Assembly (NCBI GenBank): GCA_028875655.1
Contig: JAPPCX010000016.1
Coordinates: forward strand, 1-49,687
DNA: 49,687 bases
DNA from: Chloroflexota bacterium
GTDB lineage: Bacteria > Chloroflexota > Dehalococcoidia > Lucifugimonadales > UBA3495
Reading direction: 5' to 3'
Position 1 is the first letter of the stretch. Every line of letters starts with the position of its first letter. The notes below the pieces were generated by a model, which searched no databases, had not been told where the DNA came from, and saw only the letters and a program-made list of their open reading frames with translations. A program made the position numbers and the translations under genes. Positions 33,758-41,848 of this stretch are shown piece after piece.

Positions 33758-35823
33758 TCCACCATCCCGAAGGCGTTCAGCACAAAGGCGTACTCCTCAG
33801 CCACTTCCTTGATGCGCTCAAACCGCCCCGAGGCTCCCGCATGGCCCGAATCCATGTGGATTTTCAGGAGCAGCGGGTTCGCATCCGTGCGCGTTGCCCG
33901 CAGCTTGGCGACCCACTTGGCCGGTTCCCAGTACGTTACCCGCGGGTCGCTGATCCCGCCGGTAACCAGCATCGGCGGGTAGTCCTGCTCCCGCACATTG
34001 TCGTAGGGCGAGTAAGTGCGGATGTACCGATAGTATTCGGCATCGTTGGGGTTGCCCCACTCGTTGTACTCCATGGTGGTCAGGGGCAGCGTGTCGTCCA
34101 GCATCGTGTTCAGCACGTCCACGAAGGGCACGTGGGCAACCACGCAGCCGAACAGGTCGGGCCGCTCGTTGACCACCGCGCCCATCAGCATCCCGCCCGC
34201 GCTCCCACCGGCGGCGGCGATGCGTCCCGCCGACGTGTAGCCTTTTGCAATCAGATGCTCGGCGCAGTCGATGAAATCGTTGAAGGTGTTGCGCTTGTTC
34301 AGCAGCTTTCCGTTCTCGTACCAGTCCCAGCCCATTTCCATGCCGCCGCGAATGTGGGCGATGGCGAAGATAAACCCCCGATCCACCAGGCTGAGGGCCG
34401 AAATGCTGAAACTGGCCTCCATGTTCAACCCGTAGCTGCCGTATCCGTACAGGTACAGCGGCGCGCTGCCGTCAGTCGCCGTGCCCCGGCGCATCAGCAG
34501 GCTGATGGGGACCGCCGTGCCGTCCCGAGCCGTGGCCCAGACGCGGCGAGTCTCATACTCATTGCCATCGTAGCCCGATGGTATCTCCTGCTGTTTCCGC
34601 AGTATCCGCTCCTGCGTTGCCATGTCGTAGTCGTACACTGCGGCGGGAGTTTTCATGGACGTATAGCCAAACCGCAGGAAAGTGGTATCGAATTCACGTC
34701 CGCCGCGCGGTGATATGGCGAAGTCATCCTCCTCGATGCCGGCGATGTAGTGACTGGCCCCGTTGTCCAGGCTGAGGATCATCACCTGCGGCAGCCCGTC
34801 TTTCCGACAACCCACTACCAGGTGTTCCCGGTAAGCATCGATTCCCCGTATGGGCCGGCCAGGTTCGTGAGCCATGAACTCACTCCAGTTCTTCCAGCTA
34901 GGGGCCGATACCGGGGCTGTTGACAGCATGAAGTCCCTGGCGCCGTGTCCGTTATGTCGGATGAAAAAGCGGTCGCCGTGATCCACGACGTCGTACTCGA
35001 AGTCCTCCGCGCGAGGCTCGATCAACGTGAGCTCGGCATCCGGGTAGTTGGTGTCTAAAAACCGCCATTCGGACATATTATTGCCGCCCGCCACTACGTA
35101 AATGAACCGTCCGCTGTTCGATTTGCCACATCCAACGAAAAAGCGCGGGTCGTCCTCGTGATACACCAGTTGGTCGTTGGCCGGGTTATCGCCCAGCGTG
35201 TGCCGGTGGATGCTGACCGGCCTGTGGTGCTCGTCCAGCACGGAGTAGTAGAAGGTGCGGTTGTCATTGGCCCATTCCAGGCTGTAGTACGTGTTGGGTA
35301 TGGTGTCGGGCAGCGTCTCGCTGGTGGCCAGGTCCACAACCCGGATCGTGTACTGCTCCGACCCGTCAAAATCGACGCCATAGGCGATCAACCGATGGTC
35401 GGGGCTGTTCTCGAACACGCCAACTCGGGTGTAGTCGTGGCCTTCGGCAAGGGCATTCACGTCCAGGAGGATTTCCTCAGCGCCCTCTTCGCTTCCGTAT
35501 TTCCGGCAGTAAATCGGATACTGGCCGCCTTCTTCGTACCGGACGTAGTAGTAGTAATCGCCCTCTTTTTCCGGCACGGTGTTGTCGTCTTCCTTGATGC
35601 GCCCGCGGATTTCGCCGTAGATGCCGTCCTGCAGCGATTGCAGCGGCGCCAGAAAAGCATCGGTGAAGGCATTCTCGGCTTGCAGGTATTCCATCGTGGC
35701 CGGATCATCCTGATCGCGAAGCCAGTGCCAGGGATCGGCCCAGGCGTCCCCATGGACTTCCACCAGGTGCGAACGGCGGGGAGCCGACGGTTCGGCCCTG
35801 GACCGGTCAGGCGTTTGCATCAC
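33754..35823 (-). CDS. ptrB: Oligopeptidase B-like prolyl oligopeptidase family serine peptidase
   Basis: S9 peptidase of 689 residues: an N-terminal beta-propeller (about 80-400) and a C-terminal alpha/beta-hydrolase domain. Catalytic triad: Ser541 in GGSAGGM, Asp626 in SDPRV, His661 in SGHAGASG. N-terminal DPWHWLRDQDDPATMEYLQAEN is typical of oligopeptidase B, which cuts peptides after Lys/Arg; prolyl oligopeptidase remains possible. No signal peptide, so cytoplasmic. The start overlaps the end of the upstream SRPBCC-like gene by 17 bp. Confidence 0.93.
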   Translation of the reverse strand: MMQTPDRSRAEPSAPRRSHLVEVHGDAWADPWHWLRDQDDPATMEYLQAENAFTDAFLAPLQSLQDGIYGEIRGRIKEDDNTVPEKEGDYYYYVRYEEGGQYPIYCRKYGSEEGAEEILLDVNALAEGHDYTRVGVFENSPDHRLIAYGVDFDGSEQYTIRVVDLATSETLPDTIPNTYYSLEWANDNRTFYYSVLDEHHRPVSIHRHTLGDNPANDQLVYHEDDPRFFVGCGKSNSGRFIYVVAGGNNMSEWRFLDTNYPDAELTLIEPRAEDFEYDVVDHGDRFFIRHNGHGARDFMLSTAPVSAPSWKNWSEFMAHEPGRPIRGIDAYREHLVVGCRKDGLPQVMILSLDNGASHYIAGIEEDDFAISPRGGREFDTTFLRFGYTSMKTPAAVYDYDMATQERILRKQQEIPSGYDGNEYETRRVWATARDGTAVPISLLMRRGTATDGSAPLYLYGYGSYGLNMEASFSISALSLVDRGFIFAIAHIRGGMEMGWDWYENGKLLNKRNTFNDFIDCAEHLIAKGYTSAGRIAAAGGSAGGMLMGAVVNERPDLFGCVVAHVPFVDVLNTMLDDTLPLTTMEYNEWGNPNDAEYYRYIRTYSPYDNVREQDYPPMLVTGGISDPRVTYWEPAKWVAKLRATRTDANPLLLKIHMDSGHAGASGRFERIKEVAEEYAFVLNAFGMVD

Positions 35824-36328
35824 TCTCTCCTGAACTCTGTTGTTCGTCGGGTTGGTTGTCGGGCACCGGCTCGGCGGGCACTGATTCCGACGCCGAGACG
35901 ATGGCCGCCAGCTCGTCCTCCAGGTACCGCCGGCAAGCGCCTGGCCTCAACTTCGCAATCAGGCTGCCCAGCCAGCCCCCGTACTCCGCGCGAATTACCA
36001 GAAAGGCGGAACCGAAATCCTCGTTGGTATATCCCGGGTCCCGCTCGTCGCACAACCTGATCCGGTAGGAGTATTCGGCCCAGAAACCCGGCCCGATTGT
36101 GCGATGAGAGAGACTGCTCGGCTTCTGTGCCGCCGTGATTATGCTGGTGAACCGGTCCCGTCCGATGTGCAGCAGAATCCGGTGCCCGGGCATCGGCTCC
36201 TCCCCGTCCGGCAAATCGGCTCTCCGATACTGGTCACTGTGTATGGTGCGACTTGGGAAATCGACAACCGCTTCCCATGCCGCGTCCAACTGGCAGGGTA
36301 ATATCTTGGTGATTTCAAAGACGGGCAT
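35807..36328 (-). CDS. SRPBCC (START-like) fold protein
   Basis: About 173 residues from the ATG at 36328. The start MPVFEITKILPCQLDAAWEAVVDF is typical of SRPBCC ligand-binding proteins such as polyketide-cyclase or coenzyme Q-binding-like proteins; a middle FWAEYSYRIRL and a long C-terminal helix (GSLIAKLRPGACRRYLEDELAAIV) fit. An acidic, Ser/Glu-rich tail (PAEPVPDNQPDEQQSSGES) is added. The frame is open to 36367. Overlaps ptrB by 17 bp, so they are likely co-transcribed. Ligand unknown. Confidence 0.72.
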   Translation of the reverse strand: MPVFEITKILPCQLDAAWEAVVDFPSRTIHSDQYRRADLPDGEEPMPGHRILLHIGRDRFTSIITAAQKPSSLSHRTIGPGFWAEYSYRIRLCDERDPGYTNEDFGSAFLVIRAEYGGWLGSLIAKLRPGACRRYLEDELAAIVSASESVPAEPVPDNQPDEQQSSGESDANA

Positions 36329-36441
36329 CAGGTTATCCAAGACTCTGGGAAACGGCGGGAAAGGCAATTTGACCCTAACGGCGATTTATGCAATTGTAGC
36401 GCACGTCTTTTGCTGGTGGATGCTGTAGCAGGAACGAAATT

Positions 36442-37692
36442 ATGTCAAACGGAGCGCTCACGGGTCTCAAAGTCCTTGACTTCACCCACTACGTCGCCGG
36501 GCCTTATTGCACCAAGCTGCTGGCCGACTACGGCGCGGATGTGATCAAGGTGGAGGCTCCCTCCGGTGATGGAGCGCGGCAAATTGGCCCGTTCCCCGAT
36601 GATGTGCCGCACCTGGAGAAAAGCGGCCTTTTCCTGCACTTGAACACCAACAAGCGCAGCATCGTCATCAACCTGAAGGGGGATGGCGCGGCCGATCTGG
36701 TCTGTGGCCTGGCATCCTGGGCGGACGTAGCCGTCGAAAGTTTCAGACCCGGCGTTGCCGACCGGCTGGGAATCGGATACGGGCAGTTATCGGCCACCAA
36801 TCCCCGGCTGATCTGCACCAGCATTTCCAATTTCGGGCAGACCGGCCCCTATCGTGACTACCGGGGTTCCGAGATAATCTTCTACGGGATGGGCGGCGAG
36901 ATGCACTCCACCGGACTCGCCGACCGGGAACCGCTGAAGTTGGGCGGCAACGTCGGACTCTACCAGGCTGGCGCGGTCGCCGCCGTAGCCACCATGGGCG
37001 CCATCCTCGTCGATTCTTTAGTCCCGGATGGCGGCGAAGCCCCGGGTCAGCACATCGACGTATCGATCCTTGAGACTCAGCTCGGCTCCGTTGACCGCCG
37101 CCAGAGCGCGCTGCTGGCCTACCAGTACACCGGCGAACTGAGCCACCGGCCGGCATCCGGCGGTTCCGGCGGCTATCCCAACGCCGTGTACCCAACCGCC
37201 GACGGTTACTTGCAGATCAACGGCAGCCGGATGTACTGGCCCCGCGCCGTCTCCATGCTGGGCAACCCGCCCGAACTGAACACGGAACGCTGGCGAGACC
37301 CGGCATCCCAGGGCAACCCGGACATGCAGGAGGAGTTTGAATCGGAGCATTTCTTGCCCTGGCTGCTGGAGCGCACCAACGCCGAGGCGTGGCAGGCTGC
37401 CCAGGCCCACCACGTGCTTTCCGGCCCGATTAACACCATGGCCGACATTAACGCCGACCCTTCTTTCAACTCACGTGGCGCTTTCGCCGAGGGTGATCAT
37501 CCCGCCGCCGGCCCGCTCCGCTATCCCGGCCGGCCTTTTATTATGAATCAATCGCCCTGGCAACTCCGCCGCACGGCCCCGTTGCTGGGCCAGCACACCG
37601 CCGAAATCCTTGCCGAACTCGGCTATGACGACGCGGCCATCGCCGGGCTGGTCGATGCCGGCGTTGTGGGACTCAACCACACGGACGGATGA
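36442..37692 (+). CDS. CaiB/BaiF family CoA-transferase 1
   Basis: Class III CoA-transferase of 416 residues. LTGLKVLDFTHYVAGPYCTKLLADYGADVIKVEAPSGDGAR is the typical N-terminus, followed by SIVINLKGDGAADLV, CTSISNFGQTGPYRDYRGSEII, the C-terminal HTAEILAELGYDDAAIAGLVDAGVVG. Such enzymes swap CoA between acids such as formate, carnitine, or succinate and degrade unusual carboxylic acids; the acceptor is unknown. It begins a plus-strand run of three CoA-transferases with oxidoreductases between them. The next gene starts 12 bp downstream. Confidence 0.93.
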   Translation: MSNGALTGLKVLDFTHYVAGPYCTKLLADYGADVIKVEAPSGDGARQIGPFPDDVPHLEKSGLFLHLNTNKRSIVINLKGDGAADLVCGLASWADVAVESFRPGVADRLGIGYGQLSATNPRLICTSISNFGQTGPYRDYRGSEIIFYGMGGEMHSTGLADREPLKLGGNVGLYQAGAVAAVATMGAILVDSLVPDGGEAPGQHIDVSILETQLGSVDRRQSALLAYQYTGELSHRPASGGSGGYPNAVYPTADGYLQINGSRMYWPRAVSMLGNPPELNTERWRDPASQGNPDMQEEFESEHFLPWLLERTNAEAWQAAQAHHVLSGPINTMADINADPSFNSRGAFAEGDHPAAGPLRYPGRPFIMNQSPWQLRRTAPLLGQHTAEILAELGYDDAAIAGLVDAGVVGLNHTDG

Positions 37693-37704
37693 CGGATAGC
37701 AGCT

Positions 37705-39060
37705 ATGGCACGACTACCCCTTGAGGGCCTGCGCGTCCTGGAGATTACCGTTGTTTGGGCCGGGCCCTACTGCGGTTCCTTCCTTGCGGACCTGGGCGCG
37801 GAGGTCATTCGCGTTGAGTCCACCAAGACCTTCGTACCGCTGACTCGCGGCGCTGCTCCGCACCCTACGCAGGATGTGATTGACAACTTGCCTCTGTACT
37901 CCGGCGGCGTTCCCAACCGCATTCCCGGCGCGCGTCCGTTCAACCGCTCGCCCATGTTCAACTCCCACGCCCGCAACAAGCGCAGCATGACCGTGAACCT
38001 GCTGGACCCCGGCGGACGGGAGATTTTTGACCGCCTGGTCGCCATCAGCGATGTCCTGGTGGAAAACAACCCCACCGAAACTATGGAAAAGCTGGGCATA
38101 TCCTACGAATCCCTGAAGGCCGTCAAGGACGACATCATCATGCTGCGGATGCCGGCCTACGGCAGCACCGGGCCTTACCGTAACTTCCGCGCCCATGGCG
38201 TCCATATTGAAGGCGTGGTAGGCCACACCATGCTGCGCGGCTATGAGGATACCGACCCGTCTTACAACACCACTGTCCTGATGTCGGACGCGGCGGCCGG
38301 CGCCCAGGGCGCTTTCGCGGTTCTGGCCGCGCTCCATCATCGGAAACGAACCGGCGAAGGCCAGCTGGTGGAGTTGGGTCAAGCCGAAAACGTTTTTCCG
38401 TTCCTTGGGGAATACTATCTCGACTATCTGATGAACGGACGGACCCATGGACCGACCGGTAACCGCCACCCGTCGGCCCTGCAAAACTGCTACCCGTGCG
38501 CCCCAACTCCCAACCCGTCAGTCCCGCCGCCTGACCCGTCATTCCCGCGAAAGCGGGAATCCAGCGACAATGACCGATGGGTCGTCATCACCGTTTATGA
38601 CAACCACCAATGGCAAACCCTCTGCGACGTAATCGGCGCGCCGGATCTGGCTGCCGACCAGGAACTGGCCGACCCGGCCGGCCGCCATGCCCGACAGGAC
38701 GAAATCGATCACCGCATCGCCGCCTGGACGCGCACGCAAACCCCCGATGCCGCCATGCGCGCGCTGCAACAACGCGGCATCCCCGCCGGCGCGGTGATGA
38801 ACCAGGCCGACTCCTTCGCCGACCCGCATGTCCAAAGCCGCCGGTTCTTCCAGGAAGCCTACCAGGAAGACTGCGGGACGCATCTCTACCCCGGCCCGCT
38901 ATACAAAATGTCCGCAACCCCGCTGGGTATAAGGCGCGGCCCCGTTATGTTCGGCCAGGACAACGAGTACGTTTATCGTGAACTGCTGGGCTACAGCGCC
39001 GAGGAATACGCCGCATTGGAGGCAGCCGGCCATATCGGGACAGATTACGTGGTAGGATAA
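37705..39060 (+). CDS. CaiB/BaiF family CoA-transferase 2 with a repeat-derived insertion
   Basis: Class III CoA-transferase of 451 residues, about 35 longer than its two neighbours of the same family. N-terminus: LEGLRVLEITVVWAGPYCGSFLADLGAEVIRVESTK. Between the conserved NCYPCA and DRWVVITVYDN lies a low-complexity segment encoded by a dispersed palindrome with a half-unit (residues ~265-288, SVPPPDPSFPRKRESS). The downstream domain is in frame and looks intact, so the gene should still be translated. Gene start AGCAGCTATGG has no strong Shine-Dalgarno. Confidence 0.9.
   Translation: MARLPLEGLRVLEITVVWAGPYCGSFLADLGAEVIRVESTKTFVPLTRGAAPHPTQDVIDNLPLYSGGVPNRIPGARPFNRSPMFNSHARNKRSMTVNLLDPGGREIFDRLVAISDVLVENNPTETMEKLGISYESLKAVKDDIIMLRMPAYGSTGPYRNFRAHGVHIEGVVGHTMLRGYEDTDPSYNTTVLMSDAAAGAQGAFAVLAALHHRKRTGEGQLVELGQAENVFPFLGEYYLDYLMNGRTHGPTGNRHPSALQNCYPCAPTPNPSVPPPDPSFPRKRESSDNDRWVVITVYDNHQWQTLCDVIGAPDLAADQELADPAGRHARQDEIDHRIAAWTRTQTPDAAMRALQQRGIPAGAVMNQADSFADPHVQSRRFFQEAYQEDCGTHLYPGPLYKMSATPLGIRRGPVMFGQDNEYVYRELLGYSAEEYAALEAAGHIGTDYVVG
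38517..38562. repeat. Palindrome copy 5 plus 21-bp half-unit, inside a coding sequence
   Basis: Half-unit GTCAGTCCCGC (38517-38537 as a 21-bp unit) followed directly by the full palindrome GTCATTCCCGC, GAAA, GCGGGAATCC (38538-38562), in frame in CoA-transferase 2. The half-unit spacing of 21 bp matches the spacing at 40058, 40079 and 40100, and 21 is a multiple of three. Confidence 0.88.
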
Positions 39061-39080
39061 CCGCAACCCACTGTGAGGTT

Positions 39081-40037
39081 ATGGCTATGTCCACCAAACG
39101 CATCGGCATCCACGCCGGCGCTCCCAACGCGGAAGCATCGCTGGATCTAATGCGCCGCGCGGAGGCGGCCGGCGCTCAGGCTGCGTGGCTAACCACGGGA
39201 GGCACCGGCCTGGATGCCCTGACGCTCTTCTCCGCCGCCGCCGTGCAGACCGACAACATTCTCTTCGGCACGTCCATCGTTCCCACGTATCCGCGTCATC
39301 CCATCGTCGTAGCACAGCAGGCCCAGGTGATCGACCAGTTGGCTCCGGGACGGCTCCGCATCGGCGTCGGCCCCAGCCATCGCCCTCCCATGCGAGCCAT
39401 GTTCGGATTCAACCTGCGCGCGCCGCTGACCAACCTGCGCGAGTACCTGCAAATCCTGCGGGCGCTCTTGCAAGAAGGCTCCGTCGATTTCGACGGCCAG
39501 GAATACACCGCCCACGCCAGCATCTCACGCCCGGTGAACGTTCCCGTAATGGCATCCGCTCTACAGGAAGGCTCTTACGAGCTATGCGGCGAACTTGCCG
39601 ACGGGGCGATCAGCTGGGTCAGCCCGGCGGTGTACCTGCGGGACAAGGCGCTGCCGGCAATGCGGCGCGGCTCCGACCAGGCGGGGCGCGAAACGCCGCC
39701 CTTGATTGCCCACGCCCCCGTTTGCATCAGCACGGATTCCGACGCCACGCGGCTGGCGGTTCAACAGCAATTGTCCAATTACCCCCGCCTGCCCTTCTAC
39801 CAGCAGATGTGGGCCGCCGCCGGCTACCCCGAAGCCGCTGAGGAAACCTGGAGCGACGGCATGATCGAGGCTACAGTGTTTACGGGCGACGCCGATACCG
39901 TCGGCGAGAAGATGGTCGCCATGCTCGACATGGGCATCGACGAACTGCTGGTGACGCCGGTAACCGCCGGGGACGATCCGGCCGCCGATATGGAGCAAAC
40001 CATCCGGTTGCTGGGCAAAGTCGCCCAATCTCTCTAA
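39081..40037 (+). CDS. LLM-class flavin-dependent oxidoreductase
   Basis: Luciferase-like monooxygenase of 318 residues, TIM-barrel, FMN- or F420-dependent. Typical segments are GAQAAWLTTGGTGLDALTLFSAAAVQT, IVPTYPRHPIVVAQQAQVIDQLAPGRLRIGVGPSHRP, NLREYLQILRALLQEGSVDFDGQEY and a C-terminal GDADTVGEKMVAMLDMGIDELLVTP. Substrate unknown; SAR202-like bacteria carry many such enzymes thought to oxidise recalcitrant organic matter. The start is preceded by GTGAGG. It lies 20 bp behind CoA-transferase 2. Confidence 0.92.
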   Translation: MAMSTKRIGIHAGAPNAEASLDLMRRAEAAGAQAAWLTTGGTGLDALTLFSAAAVQTDNILFGTSIVPTYPRHPIVVAQQAQVIDQLAPGRLRIGVGPSHRPPMRAMFGFNLRAPLTNLREYLQILRALLQEGSVDFDGQEYTAHASISRPVNVPVMASALQEGSYELCGELADGAISWVSPAVYLRDKALPAMRRGSDQAGRETPPLIAHAPVCISTDSDATRLAVQQQLSNYPRLPFYQQMWAAAGYPEAAEETWSDGMIEATVFTGDADTVGEKMVAMLDMGIDELLVTPVTAGDDPAADMEQTIRLLGKVAQSL

Positions 40038-40057
40038 TGGGCACACCCCCACCTACC

Positions 40058-40124
40058 ATCATTCCCGCCACCTAACCCGTCATTCCGGCCATTTAACCCG
40101 TCATTCCCGCGAAAGCGGGAATCC
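40058..40124. repeat. Palindrome copy 6 with two half-units at 21-bp period
   Basis: Half-units begin at 40058 (ATCATTCCCGCCACC), 40079 (GTCATTCCGGCCATT) and the full palindrome at 40100-40124. Each half-unit ends in TAACCC, so the array has a 21-bp period. It fills most of the gap between the LLM and IsdG-like genes. Confidence 0.85.
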
Positions 40125-40158
40125 AGAATCCTCACGTTACCAGGATGGAGAATTGATT

Positions 40159-40488
40159 ATGTTCATCGCCACCAACCGCATCAAGGTCAAGACCGGCTAC
40201 GGCGACACCCTGGAGCAGATGTTCAAGGCCCGTGGCGCGGTTCAGGAGCACCCCGGATTCATCAGCTTCGAGCTGTGGAAGATGAACAAGACTCCCGACC
40301 ATGAAGAGTTCCTGGTGGTGACCCATTGGGAAGCCGAGGAGCATCACAACACCTGGACTCGTAGTGACGCCTTCCGCTCGGCTCATGCCGGCGGCCCGCC
40401 CGACTTCCTGCTCGGCCCCGGCGATTTCCACACCTACGAGGTTGTGCATCGGCTGGATGCAGCCAGCGCAGCGGCGGCAGCCGACTGA
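40159..40488 (+). CDS. IsdG-type antibiotic biosynthesis monooxygenase, possible heme-degrading
   Basis: Small ABM-fold protein of 109 residues. Asn6, Trp66 and His76 fall at the same residue numbers as the catalytic triad of staphylococcal IsdI/IsdG heme monooxygenases (N6, W66, H76 in IsdI). That makes heme degradation possible, although many ABM proteins lack this activity. The ATG at 40159 has GGAG 8 nt upstream; an alternative upstream TTG is unlikely. Alanine-rich C-terminus. It stands between two CoA-transferases without visible heme transport genes. Confidence 0.85.
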   Translation: MFIATNRIKVKTGYGDTLEQMFKARGAVQEHPGFISFELWKMNKTPDHEEFLVVTHWEAEEHHNTWTRSDAFRSAHAGGPPDFLLGPGDFHTYEVVHRLDAASAAAAAD

Positions 40489-40516
40489 CCCACACTTCCC
40501 TTTGCAATCATATTCC

Positions 40517-40560
40517 GTCATTCCCGCCACATTCCGTCATTCCCGCGAAAGCGGGAATCC
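40517..40560. repeat. Palindrome copy 7 with one half-unit at 19-bp period
   Basis: Half-unit GTCATTCCCGCCAC starts at 40517, and the full palindrome GTCATTCCCGC, GAAA, GCGGGAATCC is 40536-40560, 14 bp before CoA-transferase 3. It occupies the spacer that would carry this gene's ribosome site. Confidence 0.88.
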
Positions 40561-40574
40561 AGAAGGGTTAGGCA

Positions 40575-41822
40575 ATGGGGCCGTCCGAACCTACGTTATT
40601 GGCTGAACAGTTCGGCCCCCTACAGGGGGTTCGCATACTGTCCACCGGCACCATAGTGGCGGAGCCGTTTGCTGCCGTGATGGCGGCTGAAATGGGCGCC
40701 GAGGTAATCCATATCGAGCGCCCCGGCAAGGGCGAAGACTGGCGGGTGGCCGAGTTCCCCATAGAAGCTCCCAACGGGGATCTGGTAGCCAGTTCCTGGC
40801 TCCAGGATCACCGGAACATGTACCACACCACCCTGGACTTCAGCACAACCGAGGGGCGGGATATCTTCCTCAAGTTGGTGGAGCGGGCTGACATTTGGAT
40901 GGAGAGTTCCAAAGCCCGCACCTACGACAAGTGGGGATTGGATGACGCCACGGTTCTGGCGGCCAACCCCAGCATAGTGATCTGCCATATTTCCGGATAC
41001 GGGCAGGATGGCGACCCGGAATACGTGGGTCGGGCATCTTACGACTTCACGGCCCAGGCGTTCGGCGGCATGATGAACCTCATGGGCAATCCCGAACCCG
41101 ACCCGCCGACCCGGGCAGTGCCCTGGACCGCGGACTACATCACCGGCCTGTTCTGTATGTGGTCGTCCCTGGCGGCGTACATTCACGCGCAACGCACCGG
41201 AGAAGGCCAGGTCATCGACCTGGCCCAGTTCGAGGCGGTTCATCGCATCTTGTCGGGCACCATGGTTGCCTACAACGAGCTGGGACTGGTGCGTGAGCGG
41301 GCCGGCAACAAGGCCGGCAACGCTCAGCCTTGGGACACCTTTAAGGCCAGCGACGGTTGGGTCGTTATCGCCGCCGTCGGACCGGTGGTGTACGCCAGGG
41401 TCTGCCGCGTACTGGACCTGGACCCGAACGATGACAAATGGATAAAAGCCCGCCGTGAGGTAAACTCGCCCGAGGGCATCGAGTTCGACGCCATACTGCG
41501 CGGCTGGGTGGAAGACCGAACGGTGGACGAGGTGGTCAGGATATTCAACGAAGCCCAGGTCGGTTGCAGTCGGATCATGAACGCGCGGGAGATGGCTGAG
41601 AACCCCCATTACCGCGCCCGGAAAGTACACCTGGAGTGGGAAGACCAACAGCTGGGAAAAACGGTCAAGGGAGTGGGCATAGTGCCCAAGCTCTCCAGAA
41701 CGCCGGGCAAGATCTGGCGCGGCTCGGTACCCGTCGGCCACGACAACAACCTGGTCTATGGCAACCTGCTCGGAATCAGCCCCGACACGCTCCGCGAACT
41801 GGGCCAGCGGGGCGTGATCTGA
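40575..41822 (+). CDS. CaiB/BaiF family CoA-transferase 3
   Basis: Class III CoA-transferase of 415 residues. LQGVRILSTGTIVAEPFAAVMAAEMGAEVIHIERPGKGEDWR at the N-terminus, then STTEGRDIFLKLVERADIWMESSKA, CHISGYGQDGDPEYVGRASYDFTAQAFGG, and the RMNAREMAENPHYRARK-like C-terminal segment. Its acceptor is unknown, and it differs enough from its neighbours to suggest separate substrates. The palindrome copy 7 lies directly upstream. The next gene (Uma2) follows after 26 bp. Confidence 0.92.
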   Translation: MGPSEPTLLAEQFGPLQGVRILSTGTIVAEPFAAVMAAEMGAEVIHIERPGKGEDWRVAEFPIEAPNGDLVASSWLQDHRNMYHTTLDFSTTEGRDIFLKLVERADIWMESSKARTYDKWGLDDATVLAANPSIVICHISGYGQDGDPEYVGRASYDFTAQAFGGMMNLMGNPEPDPPTRAVPWTADYITGLFCMWSSLAAYIHAQRTGEGQVIDLAQFEAVHRILSGTMVAYNELGLVRERAGNKAGNAQPWDTFKASDGWVVIAAVGPVVYARVCRVLDLDPNDDKWIKARREVNSPEGIEFDAILRGWVEDRTVDEVVRIFNEAQVGCSRIMNAREMAENPHYRARKVHLEWEDQQLGKTVKGVGIVPKLSRTPGKIWRGSVPVGHDNNLVYGNLLGISPDTLRELGQRGVI

Positions 41823-41848
41823 GGAACTACCGGAGAGGAGTACGAACC

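Noticed and set aside
28140-40560. CRISPR array made of the repeated palindromes
   Set aside because: Copies are far apart, lack unique equal-length spacers between tandem repeats, and no cas genes are present.
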